Shown here piece by piece: positions 27,550 through 35,318 of a stretch of 51,798 nucleotides of DNA. Position numbers and translations under genes: made by a program. Every line of letters begins with the position of its first letter. Position 1 is the stretch's first letter. The stretch lies in NCBI GenBank assembly GCA_025934755.1, contig JAICWQ010000003.1:1-51798 (forward strand). Direction: 5' to 3'. Below the pieces are notes generated by a model. The model made no database searches, had not been told where the DNA came from, and saw only the letters and a list, made by a program, of their open reading frames with translations. This DNA comes from Chthoniobacterales bacterium (GTDB taxonomy: Bacteria; Verrucomicrobiota; Verrucomicrobiia; Chthoniobacterales; UBA10450).

Positions 27550-28517
27550 TCCGCCCAATTTTCGCCGGACTGATCGTAGCCAGCTTGATTGCCCGCGCCG
27601 CTTACGCTGCCGAAGCCGAACCGGAAGTGGTTGACGGCGTGGCCGCGGTGGTAAATGGCGGCGTTATCACCTATTCGCAGGTCCGCGCCCTTGTTGGACC
27701 GCGCGAAAAATTACTCCGGGCGCAATTCCGCGGCGATGAACTGGTGAAGAAAATCAAGGAAGCGCGCGAGCTTGCCCTTCAGGACCTGATCGATCGCGAG
27801 CTGATCCTTCAGGCATTTAAGCAGGAGAAGTGGGAGATTCCTGATCACTTCGTGGAGGATCGGATGCACGACATTGTCCGCACAGATTTCGGAGGCGACC
27901 GCAATACCTTCATCAAGACGCTGGAGGCCCAGAATTACACCATGGGCGAGTTCAAGAAGATGGAAATGGACAAAATGATCGTCCAGGCGATGCGGAGCAA
28001 GAACGTCAAGCTCGACGTGATCGCTTCACCCGCCAAAGTGGACGAATATTATAAAGCGCATCGGGACGAGTTCACCAGTAAGGAGCAGATCAAATTGCGG
28101 CTGATCATGATTCCCAGCCATGCCAGCGACGGAGAAGGCGCCGCTCAAAAAGCAATGGCCGAAGAAATTTTCACCAAGCTGCAACACGGCGCGGAATTCG
28201 AGCGCATGGCGCAGCTTTATTCCGAAGACAGCACGCGCGAAAACGGCGGCGATTGGGGCTGGGTTGATCGCAAAACATTGGCGGCACCCCTCGAAAAGGC
28301 GGCGTTTGCCCTCGATACTGGCAAAATCAGTAACATTATCGAGTTCAGCGGCAACTACTACATTATGAAAGTGGAAGACCGGCACGGCGGCGAAACCAAA
28401 TCTCTCGAACAAGCCCGCGCCGACATCGAAAAGAAACTGGTGCACGACGAAGCCCAAAAGCTTCAGGAAAAGTGGCTCGCGAGTCTCCGATCCAAGGCCT
28501 ACATCAAGACCTTCTGA
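27546..28517 (+). CDS. SurA-like periplasmic peptidyl-prolyl isomerase
   Basis: A 323-residue outer-membrane-protein chaperone/foldase of the parvulin type. Signal peptide about 1-21 (AAYAAEAEP). The SurA_N-like helical domain follows (VDGVAAVVNGGVITYSQV... LVDRELILQAF-type). The PPIC rotamase domain is about 170-275 (QIKLRLIMIPSHA, EFERMAQLYSEDSTRENGGDWGW, AAFALDTGKISNIIEFSGNYYIMKVEDR). There is one PPIC domain, against two in E. coli SurA. The start overlaps the mfd stop (ATGA). It is followed by pdxA, the same surA-pdxA neighbourhood as in enterobacteria, so the gene pair is ancient. Confidence 0.92.
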   Translation: MIRPIFAGLIVASLIARAAYAAEAEPEVVDGVAAVVNGGVITYSQVRALVGPREKLLRAQFRGDELVKKIKEARELALQDLIDRELILQAFKQEKWEIPDHFVEDRMHDIVRTDFGGDRNTFIKTLEAQNYTMGEFKKMEMDKMIVQAMRSKNVKLDVIASPAKVDEYYKAHRDEFTSKEQIKLRLIMIPSHASDGEGAAQKAMAEEIFTKLQHGAEFERMAQLYSEDSTRENGGDWGWVDRKTLAAPLEKAAFALDTGKISNIIEFSGNYYIMKVEDRHGGETKSLEQARADIEKKLVHDEAQKLQEKWLASLRSKAYIKTF

Positions 28518-28519
28518 GG

Positions 28520-28616
28520 CGCTTGGCTTTCTCTTAATCTTGCTCTTGCGCCTGCTCATGCTCGATTGAGCGCAGCAACCACGAGTAAGAGTATGAGCAA
28601 GGGCACGAGTAAAAGT
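28520..28616. repeat. CTCTTGCTC / GAGTAAGAG repeat over the pdxA start
   Basis: Short units CTTGCTCTTG on the left and GAGTAAGAG, GAGCAAG, GAGTAAAAG on the right form a loose inverted array. They run into the first pdxA codons (Ser/Lys-rich MSKGTSKS). A similar pair, CTTGCTCTTGCTC and GAGTAAGAGAAAGAG, lies at 30232-30281 before the ABC-2 permease. Confidence 0.6.
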
Positions 28617-29540
28617 GTTCGCATCGGAATCACCCCCGGCGATTGCGCCGGCATCGGACCGGAAATTGTCGACGCTGCGTTAAAATCGGGACGCGTCCCA
28701 CAGTCGGCAGATTACGTTGTCATTGGTCGGCAACCAAATTGCAGGCCAGGCCACCCGACGATTGAAACTGCACGCGCAGCTGCGGCCGCGCTCGAAGAGG
28801 CAGTAACTCGCGCGCGACGCGGCGAGGTGTCGGCCGTCGTTACCGGACCGATTCATAAAGCTCGCATGTACGACGCCGGCTTCAGGTTTCCGGGCCAAAC
28901 CGAATTCTTTGCTGAGCGCTGCGGCGTAAAAAATTTTGCCATGTGTTTGACCGGCAAAAAGCTCACCATCGCGCTGGTAACGACTCACATTCCGCTGGCC
29001 AAAGTTTCCGGTGCCCTCAAACCGAGCCAGATCGTTCGTGTCGGACTTTTGCTCGCGGACTTCTTGCAACGCCGAAGCACGACTCAAAACTTGAATGCAA
29101 AATGCATTCAAGTTCGCATCGCGGTTTGTGGGTTAAATCCGCATGCTGGCGAATCCGGAAAAATCGGCCGCGAAGAAATCGAGATCATCAAACCTGCTCT
29201 AGACGAATTAAACTTGTCACTCGTCACTCGTCACTCGTCACTTAGCGCCAGCGGTCCTCATTCGCCCGACACGGTCTTTCATCGCGCGATTGAAGGCGAG
29301 TTCGACGCCGTCCTTTGCATGTATCACGACCAGGGATTGATTCCGCTCAAGCTCGTCGCCTTTGATAGCGGGGTGAACACCACGCTTGGTCTGCCTTTTC
29401 CGCGGACCAGTCCGGATCACGGCACCGCGTTCGAGATCGCCGGCAAAGCAATCGCGCGTCCTGACAGCATGATCGCAGCGATCAATCTGGCGTTTGAGCT
29501 GGCCACAGCGCAAAAGACCCCCGCTAAAAAACGCGAATGA
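28593..29540 (+). CDS. pdxA: 4-hydroxythreonine-4-phosphate dehydrogenase
   Basis: Oxidises 4-phosphohydroxy-L-threonine in pyridoxal 5'-phosphate synthesis, as a zinc-dependent dimer. The 315 residues carry the hallmarks GITPGDCAGIGPE, THIPLAKV, GLNPHAGE and CMYHDQGL, whose His residues bind metal, then GVNTTLGLPFPRTSPDHGTAFEIAG. The ATG was preferred to an in-frame TTG nine codons earlier; the region between is repeat DNA. Two stretches look inserted: a 27-bp perfect hairpin before VRIAVCGLNPH and heptads encoding LSLVTRHSSL between LDEL and the SPDT motif. Both leave the frame and motifs intact. It follows the SurA-like gene. Confidence 0.96.
   Translation: MSKGTSKSVRIGITPGDCAGIGPEIVDAALKSGRVPQSADYVVIGRQPNCRPGHPTIETARAAAAALEEAVTRARRGEVSAVVTGPIHKARMYDAGFRFPGQTEFFAERCGVKNFAMCLTGKKLTIALVTTHIPLAKVSGALKPSQIVRVGLLLADFLQRRSTTQNLNAKCIQVRIAVCGLNPHAGESGKIGREEIEIIKPALDELNLSLVTRHSSLSASGPHSPDTVFHRAIEGEFDAVLCMYHDQGLIPLKLVAFDSGVNTTLGLPFPRTSPDHGTAFEIAGKAIARPDSMIAAINLAFELATAQKTPAKKRE
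29088..29114 (+). repeat. In-frame 12-bp palindrome inside pdxA
   Basis: Perfect arms AACTTGAATGCA (29088-29099) and TGCATTCAAGTT (29103-29114) with loop AAA, translated in frame (NLNAKCIQV). It lies before the beta strand leading to the conserved GLNPHAGE. Confidence 0.85.
29214..29241 (+). repeat. In-frame TCGTCAC heptads inside pdxA
   Basis: Four heptads (the first TTGTCAC, then three of TCGTCAC) translate as LSLVTRHSSL. The same tandem is intergenic at 15491-15518. Confidence 0.85.
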
Positions 29541-29624
29541 ACGCTAAAATTAAACGATTCGGTTTTCTGGAGATGTTCGCGTGATTCGCGGGACACTTTC
29601 CGAGGCTAGAAGTCTCCGGTCGGA

Positions 29625-30227
29625 ATGAATACGCCGCACCTCGCGTTGTTAATCGGCGTCGCAATTGTTTTCGTTTGGTCAGGGATTCATCCGTTCGATC
29701 GCCTCACCTGGTGGCTGGAAGTTTTTCCCGCAATCGTTGGTATCACGATTCTCGCCGCGACCTATCGGCGATTTCGCTTCACCACCCTGGTTTATACACT
29801 CATCGCGATCCACATTTGCATCCTTTGCGTTGGCGGACATTGGACCTACGCCCGCGAGCCTGTCTTCGATTGGCTCAAACAAGTGTTTCACTGGAGCCGC
29901 AATCACTACGACCGGCTTGGTCACTTTGCGCAAGGATTCGTGCCGGCGCTGATCGCGCGCGAAATGTTCATTCGACTGAACATTCTCAATCGCAAACGCT
30001 GGCAGCCGTTTCTCATCATCTCGATTTGTATGGCGATCAGCGTGACTTACGAATTCATCGAATGGTGGAGCGCATTGATCGGTGGCTCAGCTTCAACTGA
30101 GTTTCTTGGAACCCAGGGCGACATTTGGGACACTCAGGAAGACATGTTCATGTGTCTTATCGGCGCGACCTGTGCACTGTTGTTCATGCGACCATGGCAG
30201 GATCGACAACTGGCGAAGCTACGCTGA
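29625..30227 (+). CDS. DUF2238 family membrane protein
   Basis: A 200-residue integral inner-membrane protein with about five or six membrane segments (about 5-24, 29-45, 55-75, 122-142, 170-187). Conserved features are YDRLGHFAQGF (about 99-109) and VTYEFIEWWSALIGG with GTQGDIWDTQEDMFM, which match the DUF2238/YjdF family. The role is unknown. Conserved acidic and His residues within the membrane suggest an enzyme or metal-binding site, by inference. It is downstream of pdxA and upstream of the ABC-2 permease on the same strand. Confidence 0.9.
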   Translation: MNTPHLALLIGVAIVFVWSGIHPFDRLTWWLEVFPAIVGITILAATYRRFRFTTLVYTLIAIHICILCVGGHWTYAREPVFDWLKQVFHWSRNHYDRLGHFAQGFVPALIAREMFIRLNILNRKRWQPFLIISICMAISVTYEFIEWWSALIGGSASTEFLGTQGDIWDTQEDMFMCLIGATCALLFMRPWQDRQLAKLR

Positions 30228-30287
30228 GCCCCTTGCTCTTGCTCAACAGTTCGAATTCTGCCTTAGAGTAAGAGAAAGAGCGGGAAA

Positions 30288-31097
30288 ATGAGTAAGACGG
30301 CAAAATACGCTTCGGTGTTTAATATCGGGCTCCAGAACACATTCGTTTATCGGTGGAACTATTTTTTGCGCGCGGCGTTCGGACTCATTCCTCTGGCCGG
30401 CACGGTTTTTCTCTGGAGCGCGGTCTTCAAAGAACGCGGCCACGGCCTTCACGGCTACGACTATGGCTCAATGATCTATTATTATTTGCTCATGATCCTG
30501 GTCAGCAATCTCGTGACTCCGACCGAGGACGAATGGCAGATCGCCGCCGACATTCGCGAAGGCCAGATCAACGCGCTTCTCACCAAACCGATGAGCTATC
30601 TCGCGTATCGGTTCAGCATTTTTTGCAGCGGCCGGCTCGTTTACACCTTCGTTACCCTGCCACCGATTGCGCTCATCTTTCTGTATTTCCACAACTACGT
30701 CACTCTGCCGCACGATCCCGCGACTTACGTGCTCGCCATCATTTCCACCCTGATGGCGGCGTTCATCCAATTCTTCATCACCTATTCGCTCGCGATGATG
30801 GCGTTCTGGATTTTGGAAATCACCACCATCGTGTTCATCGTTTATTCTTTCGAATATTTCCTCGGCGGCCAAATGTTCCCGATTGACATCATGCCGGCCG
30901 GAGTGCAGGCGGCGTTGAAATGGATGCCGTTCTATTACGAACTGTTCTGTCCGGTCGCAATTTTTCTCGAGCGACTGAAAGGCGCAGGTCTTTGGCAAGC
31001 TCTGGCGATCCAGACCGGCTGGCTATTTCTGACGTGGTCAATCGCGCGAATGATGTGGCACCGCGGCTTGCGACATTACCAGGCGGTCGGTGGCTAA
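30288..31097 (+). CDS. ABC-2 type permease (DUF990 family), first of a split pair
   Basis: A 269-residue inner-membrane permease with six predicted membrane segments (about 27-50, 62-80, 112-136, 144-180, and a final helix near 240-258). The pattern YYYLLMILVSNLVTPTEDEWQIAADIREGQIN and FFITYSLAMMAFWILE is typical of the DUF990/ABC-2 export group. Such permeases come in pairs beside an ATPase. The likely partner is at 37509-38306, more than 6 kb away, and no matching ATPase is next to either. Its short upstream spacer is a CTCTTGCTC/GAGTAAGAG repeat. Confidence 0.9.
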   Translation: MSKTAKYASVFNIGLQNTFVYRWNYFLRAAFGLIPLAGTVFLWSAVFKERGHGLHGYDYGSMIYYYLLMILVSNLVTPTEDEWQIAADIREGQINALLTKPMSYLAYRFSIFCSGRLVYTFVTLPPIALIFLYFHNYVTLPHDPATYVLAIISTLMAAFIQFFITYSLAMMAFWILEITTIVFIVYSFEYFLGGQMFPIDIMPAGVQAALKWMPFYYELFCPVAIFLERLKGAGLWQALAIQTGWLFLTWSIARMMWHRGLRHYQAVGG

Positions 31098-31101
31098 ACG
31101 G

Positions 31102-31992
31102 CTATTTCTTACCGGATTCCAGCGAAACTACACGCCATCCGTGGTTTGCGAGGTTCCAAGCGATGGTGTCACCGGCTTCGTTTTCCAATCCCCAGCCGAC
31201 CGAAACAAGAAGATCGTCCTCGTTCCATTCCTTGATTATAGCTGTGATTGGAGTCGGCTCGTCGATTTTTCCTTTTGGATGAAGCAATTTGATCAATTCA
31301 GAACGCGTCAATTTTTGAACACCGTATTTATGCTGCCAAATCCACACGCTCGTGGCGCGACGGCTGGTCGAAACACTTAGAGCTACTGCCTCCTTCGTGG
31401 GGTGCCAGACAGCCTCGTCTTGTCCGATAGGGCTATTGCTACCGAAGATCCAAGGTGGCATTTCCGACTCGCGATTATAAGCACGAGCCCAACCCACTAA
31501 TTCTTCAGTGTAGGTCGTGGTATCGATCAAACAGGGGAAACCGTGACGTTCATAAATGGTCCACCGTCCGTTCGGGCTCCGGGAAAACATTTTTGAATCA
31601 TAACGTCGGGTCAGAAGTCCGATCCCGCGCTCGGCCATGTTCTTTTCGTCTTCAAAGTCAATTTCTGGTCGCAAATTATGCTCCAGTGCGTTCGCGTAAC
31701 TTTCGGATTTGTCTTTAGCTATCTGCCACCATCGACTGCCGATCGCCCGCGCGGCGAGCCGTCGGATAGAATTTCCTTCGTCGGAAAGAAGTGGAAGCAT
31801 TGCTTCCGGAATTCTCGAATCAAGAGAAGTCTGTAACTGGCGCAATGCAGCGATGCGCAGGTCGGGGTTTTTGTCCTTTAGCTGCGGCAAATAAATGTCA
31901 GCTGGGTTCGCGGTGGATCCCGAAATACAAAACGCGACCAGGAGGAGTCCAACTGCGCTGAGAAGTGCGGAAATTTGCCTTTTATTGCTCAC
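31102..31992 (-). CDS. Exported HEAT-repeat-like protein of unknown function
   Basis: A 296-residue protein, start GTG, signal peptide about 8-27. The N-terminal third (about 33-90) reads as two HEAT-like helical repeats (LKDKNPDLRIAALRQLQTSL, LLSDEGNSIRRLAARAIGS). The rest (about 125-290) is a beta-rich domain, with FSRSPNGRWTIYERHG and AVWHPTKEAVALSVSTSRRATSVWIWQHK resembling propeller strands. Function unknown. It converges with the ABC-2 permease; the stops are 5 bases apart. Confidence 0.78.
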   Translation of the reverse strand: MSNKRQISALLSAVGLLLVAFCISGSTANPADIYLPQLKDKNPDLRIAALRQLQTSLDSRIPEAMLPLLSDEGNSIRRLAARAIGSRWWQIAKDKSESYANALEHNLRPEIDFEDEKNMAERGIGLLTRRYDSKMFSRSPNGRWTIYERHGFPCLIDTTTYTEELVGWARAYNRESEMPPWIFGSNSPIGQDEAVWHPTKEAVALSVSTSRRATSVWIWQHKYGVQKLTRSELIKLLHPKGKIDEPTPITAIIKEWNEDDLLVSVGWGLENEAGDTIAWNLANHGWRVVSLESGKK

Positions 31993-32098
31993 AGCTTAAT
32001 CGCAAGCTTAGGAAAGTTCTACGAGCGAAGGCAAGCGCGGGAGTGATGTAGCGGCGCGGGTTGCGGCACTGCCGGGCAGTGGACAGTTAGGTAGAGAC

Positions 32099-32140
32099 GA
32101 TTGAGCTCAATCCCATGGCGTTCGGTGAACCGCCGCTACC
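32099..32140 (-). repeat. Composite intergenic repeat, inverted copy
   Basis: The palindrome GATTGAGCTCAATC (32099-32112) is followed, after 9 bases, by TCGGTGAACCGCCGCTACC (32122-32140), the exact reverse complement of the 19-base block at 28-46. Block, spacing and hairpin are in the same order as in copy A. Confidence 0.8.
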
Positions 32141-32210
32141 TTTGTCCTGCGACCTCGAAATATCTCAAAATATTTCGGTGCGGACCGAGCTTGTTACTAC
32201 AGAGAGAGTT

Positions 32211-32240
32211 AGAGATTCCTCCACTTCGGTCGGAATGACA
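32211..32240 (+). repeat. AGAGATTCCTCC...GGAATGACA repeat arm
   Basis: AGAGATTCCTCC is followed by CTTCGGTCGGAATGACA, matching the left arm of the inverted repeat at 9101-9127 read backwards. It is a lone arm. Confidence 0.65.
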
Positions 32241-32304
32241 AAATGAGTTAGCGGCGTTTGTTCCCAAAGGCCGACTCAATGAGGCGGTTATGTCGCGCGT
32301 AAAA

Positions 32305-32673
32305 CTACTTGGTCGTCGGTAAACCGGCCGTTTTCCAGGCTTTGAAGCCGCCCGCCATGGAACGGACGTTTTTGTAGCCCATCTTTTGCAACGTCTCGGC
32401 CGCAAGGGCAGACCGGCCACCGCCGCCGCAATGGCAAATGATCGGGGTGTTGCGATCGGGAAACTGGTCTTCGATCTCGAACTCCAGCATTCCGCGGCTC
32501 ATATGGACCGCGTCGGGAATGTGTGCCTCATCGAACTCGTCCTTCTCCCGAACATCGACAATCACCGCGTCGGGGCTGCTCTTCGATTTCGCGGCCGCAT
32601 CGGTCGGCGAAATTTCGGTGATCTTCTTTTTCGCGTCCGCGACCAGGTCCTGATAACCCTTTTGTTCAGCCAT
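32305..32673 (-). CDS. Single-domain rhodanese
   Basis: A 122-residue sulfurtransferase-type protein, cytoplasmic, with no signal peptide. The rhodanese domain (about 20-118) has VDVREKDEFDEAHIPDAVHM and the active-site loop CHCGGGGRS: nucleophile Cys82, then Gly83-Gly86, Arg87, the six-residue loop length of sulfur-specific rhodaneses. GFKAWKTAGLP is the usual C-terminal motif. Donor and acceptor are unknown. It is 90 bases downstream of the caspase-like gene on the same strand, with an inverted repeat between. Confidence 0.93.
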   Translation of the reverse strand: MAEQKGYQDLVADAKKKITEISPTDAAAKSKSSPDAVIVDVREKDEFDEAHIPDAVHMSRGMLEFEIEDQFPDRNTPIICHCGGGGRSALAAETLQKMGYKNVRSMAGGFKAWKTAGLPTTK

Positions 32674-32683
32674 GCGGAAATCT

Positions 32684-32755
32684 AGACAGGATTTAAAGGA
32701 TTACACAAAAAGGTTTTCTGCTGAGCTAATCCTGGAAATCCTGTTAATCCTGTCT
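32684..32755. repeat. AATCCTGTC inverted repeat
   Basis: Ends AGACAGGATT (32684-32693) and AATCCTGTCT (32746-32755), with further direct AATCCTG units inside. It fills the gap between the rhodanese and caspase-like genes. Confidence 0.75.
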
Positions 32756-32763
32756 GGCTTCGC

Positions 32764-33897
32764 TCACGACTTTCCGGGTCGGATCCGTTTCGAGGCGACC
32801 CATTCGTCCCAGCTCGACTGGTAGTCGGTGTAATGAATGAGATGGACGCCGTCTTTCGCTCGCAACACCCTGGCCGGATACCATTTCTTTTTCCAAAGCA
32901 CTTCCACTTCGCTGCCTACCGCGTATTGGACCGGTTTGATTGGCTGCAATTTGTCCGTCGTGACCCAGAGATCGTCATCGGAACCGTAACCGATGTAATG
33001 CACTTTTAGCTTTGCGCCGTTCTCTTGTAGGACGCGCACTGTGTACCAATCGTTCCGCCATTTGAGCTTGGCGCGCTCTCCAACTCGGCGGCTTTCGAGC
33101 GCGGGCGCGCGAGCGAGGACCATTTGCTGGTCGAAACCGCCAGTGCTGGCAAATGTGGAAAGCTGCTCTTCGCCAAAGGCCAAGTCGCGCTCCGCGTGAC
33201 GAGCGAATTCCGCCAGCGTAATCACGCCGTCGTGATTGAGATCGACATAGGCGACTCCACGCAGTGCATCAAGCAGCGCCTCGGTGAACGTCCAATGACC
33301 AGTCGAGGTTTCGCTGGCCGAGGATGAAGTTACGCACGCAAAGGCGGGCAAAGCTTCCGAATTAGCAATGGCATGCGCAGCCTGGCCGGAATAACAACAG
33401 TCGATAAACCAGAGAACGCGCTGACACGCACAATTCTCGCTGATTTTTTTGGGAATCGAATTGACTGACCAGCCCGGGACGCCTTCGTCGCCGGCATCGT
33501 AGGAAGCGAGATGAACGTCTTGTCCGTTGTCCGATTTCGTTCCGTGCCCGGCATAATAGACAATGAGCAAATCGTCCCGACCGAGCTTTTTCAATTGCTC
33601 GGCGAACGCGATATCAATCCGCTGTTGAGTCGCCTGTTTGTCCTGCAAGTAAACGATGTGGTCAGCCGGCACATCGTGTTGCCGAAAAAAATCAATGAGG
33701 TCAGCGTCGCGCCGCTCCTTCACTGGAAACGAGCCGAACATTTCATTGTGTTTCCAATTCAGAACGCCAACTGCGAAGACCCAAGTGTGGGCCGGATCCC
33801 AACCGAGATCCTTTTGCGCGGCGGCATCCCCTGCGGGGCCGGTTCCAACCCAAAGCCACACCGCCAACACCAGGCTTGCGCGATTTCGCAGGTTCAT
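32764..33897 (-). CDS. Exported caspase-like protease with EF-hand and tandem SH3-like domains
   Basis: A 377-residue clan CD (C14) protein. A signal-like segment (about 6-28) points to export. The caspase fold runs about 35-210, with His118 in YYAGHG and Cys168 in DCCYSG as the dyad. An EF-hand loop follows at 219-230 (DLNHDGVITLAE; Asp1, Asn3, Asp5, Gly6, Ile8, Glu12 all in place). The C-terminus holds two related SH3/Tudor-like modules (about 268-320 and 325-375), each with W-x(3)-WYxVRVL-type core and IHYxGY or IHYTDY. The downstream start was used: 20 upstream codons come from repeat DNA. Substrate unknown; calcium dependence is inferred. Confidence 0.9.
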   Translation of the reverse strand: MNLRNRASLVLAVWLWVGTGPAGDAAAQKDLGWDPAHTWVFAVGVLNWKHNEMFGSFPVKERRDADLIDFFRQHDVPADHIVYLQDKQATQQRIDIAFAEQLKKLGRDDLLIVYYAGHGTKSDNGQDVHLASYDAGDEGVPGWSVNSIPKKISENCACQRVLWFIDCCYSGQAAHAIANSEALPAFACVTSSSASETSTGHWTFTEALLDALRGVAYVDLNHDGVITLAEFARHAERDLAFGEEQLSTFASTGGFDQQMVLARAPALESRRVGERAKLKWRNDWYTVRVLQENGAKLKVHYIGYGSDDDLWVTTDKLQPIKPVQYAVGSEVEVLWKKKWYPARVLRAKDGVHLIHYTDYQSSWDEWVASKRIRPGKS

Positions 33898-33906
33898 TCT
33901 TATCCA

Positions 33907-33931
33907 CAGATTACCCAGATTTCCGCAGATT
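33907..33931. repeat. Short CAGATT repeats before the caspase-like gene
   Basis: Three CAGATT units at 33907, 33916 and 33926 sit within the 163-bp spacer between the caspase-like and MacB permease genes. The spacer also has AATTCGTGTCATTCGCG-type units near 34029-34048. No gene was seen. Confidence 0.55.
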
Positions 33932-34060
33932 TTTCCAGCATTGTGCCCGCAAATCACACGAATGAGCGCGAATCAAAGATTTGAAAATCAGATCACAGGA
34001 AATGGATCAGTATGTTTGACTTTTCGTGTCAATTCGTGTCATTCGCGGACTAAAAGTCCG

Positions 34061-35278
34061 TCATTCGTAACGTAACGCTTCGATCGGATCGAGGGCAGCC
34101 GCCTTACGGGCTGGATAAAATCCAAAAAATATTCCGACCGCCGCGCTGAACATGAACGCGATAATGACCGAGGTGAGCGAAATCAGCGTCGGCCAATGCG
34201 CGTAGCTCGAAAGAACCTGGGACGCGCCGATTCCGAAAATAATTCCGATCACGCCGCCGACCGAACTCAACGTGACCGCCTCGATGAGAAACTGAGTAAG
34301 AATATCGCTTCCGTGTGCGCCGACGGCCATGCGGGTCCCGATTTCGCGAGTTCGTTCGGTCACGCTTACCAGCATGATATTCATGATTCCGATGCCGCCG
34401 ACCACGAGCGAAACACCGGCGATTGAACCGAGCAGCACTGTCATCACCGCCGTAGTAGCGGTCGCGGCGTCGGCGATCTCCTCCTGGTTGCGCACGGTGA
34501 AATCATCATCGCGTCCGGGGCGAATGTTGTGACGCTGTCTGAGCAGCGCAATGATTTGCTGTTGCGCGGCTGCAATCTGATTGCCGTCACTCACCTGGAC
34601 GTTGATGTTTCGCAGGGTCGTTCCACCGCTCACGCGTTTCATCGCGCTGGTATAAGGCATGATTACGATATCGTCCTGATCGACACCCTGGGTGCTCAAT
34701 CCTTTCGGGGTCAAAATCCCGGTGACGGTGAATGGAACGTTCTTAACCCTCAGAATCTGCCCGACTGCATCGTCGTTGCCGTAAATCTGGGACGCCGTCG
34801 TCCTGCCGATCACGCAGACTTTATTTGCGCTGCGGACGTCCTGATCGGTAAATGGCGAGCCATCAGCGAGCGGCCATTGGCGAATATCGAAGTAATCGGC
34901 CGACTCACCGTAGATTCTGGTGAACCAATTTTGATTGCCGGCCGCGACCTGCGTGGTCGAAACAACTTCTTCGCTTACTGCGATCACGCCCGGCACTTCG
35001 CGGCGAATCGCTTCCGCGTCTTCAACTTTCAAGGTGCCGGCCCCGCCCCAACCGGTTCGAATTCCGCTCGACGTGGTGCTTCCGGAAAAAATCAGGATCA
35101 CGTTTTGCCCAAGGCTCGCGATTTGGGCTTCGACCTGGGCTTTTGCGCCATTGCCAATGCCCACCATCGCGATAACGGCCGCGACGCCAATGATGATTCC
35201 GAGCGCAGTTAGCACCGAGCGCATTTTGTTTCGGCGCAGTGCGCGAAGCGCGATATTGAAGGTCGAGCCAACTTTCAC
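34061..35278 (-). CDS. MacB-type ABC transporter permease subunit
   Basis: A 405-residue FtsX-like permease. Four membrane segments (about 21-43, 285-310, 335-360, 370-395) flank a large periplasmic domain (about 48-270). The core LTALGIIIGVAAVIAMVGIGNGAKAQV and SVTERTREIGTRMAVGA with FYPARKAAALDPIEALRYE at the end are the MacB_PCD and FtsX patterns. In E. coli, permease and ATPase are fused in one protein; here they are separate genes. Third gene of the macA-ATPase-permease operon; MacAB pumps export macrolides, peptides or lipids. The substrate here is unknown. Confidence 0.93.
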   Translation of the reverse strand: MKVGSTFNIALRALRRNKMRSVLTALGIIIGVAAVIAMVGIGNGAKAQVEAQIASLGQNVILIFSGSTTSSGIRTGWGGAGTLKVEDAEAIRREVPGVIAVSEEVVSTTQVAAGNQNWFTRIYGESADYFDIRQWPLADGSPFTDQDVRSANKVCVIGRTTASQIYGNDDAVGQILRVKNVPFTVTGILTPKGLSTQGVDQDDIVIMPYTSAMKRVSGGTTLRNINVQVSDGNQIAAAQQQIIALLRQRHNIRPGRDDDFTVRNQEEIADAATATTAVMTVLLGSIAGVSLVVGGIGIMNIMLVSVTERTREIGTRMAVGAHGSDILTQFLIEAVTLSSVGGVIGIIFGIGASQVLSSYAHWPTLISLTSVIIAFMFSAAVGIFFGFYPARKAAALDPIEALRYE

Positions 35279-35283
35279 AAAAA

Positions 35284-35312
35284 GTGATGAGGGACGAGGG
35301 ACGAGTGACGAG
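35284..35312. repeat. Degenerate inverted heptad repeat between macB genes
   Basis: GTGATGAGGGACGAGG and ACGAGTGACGAG, the reverse complement of the TCGTCAC heptads at 15491-15518, separate the two MacB-type genes. Confidence 0.7.
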
Positions 35313-35318
35313 CCGTAG

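Larger units (their letters stand above)
31993..32304. other. 312-bp spacer made of repeats, no gene
   Basis: Contains a copy of the composite repeat (32099-32140), a GGAATGACA arm (32211-32240) and two short palindromes (AAATATCTCAAAATATTT near 32157-32175 and CTGCCGGGCAG near 32070). No open reading frame of quality, RNA gene or promoter pattern was recognised. Confidence 0.6.

Noticed and set aside
33898-33957. Upstream extension of the caspase-like gene
   Set aside because: These 20 codons come from CAGATT-type repeat DNA. The signal peptide begins at the ATG at 33897.
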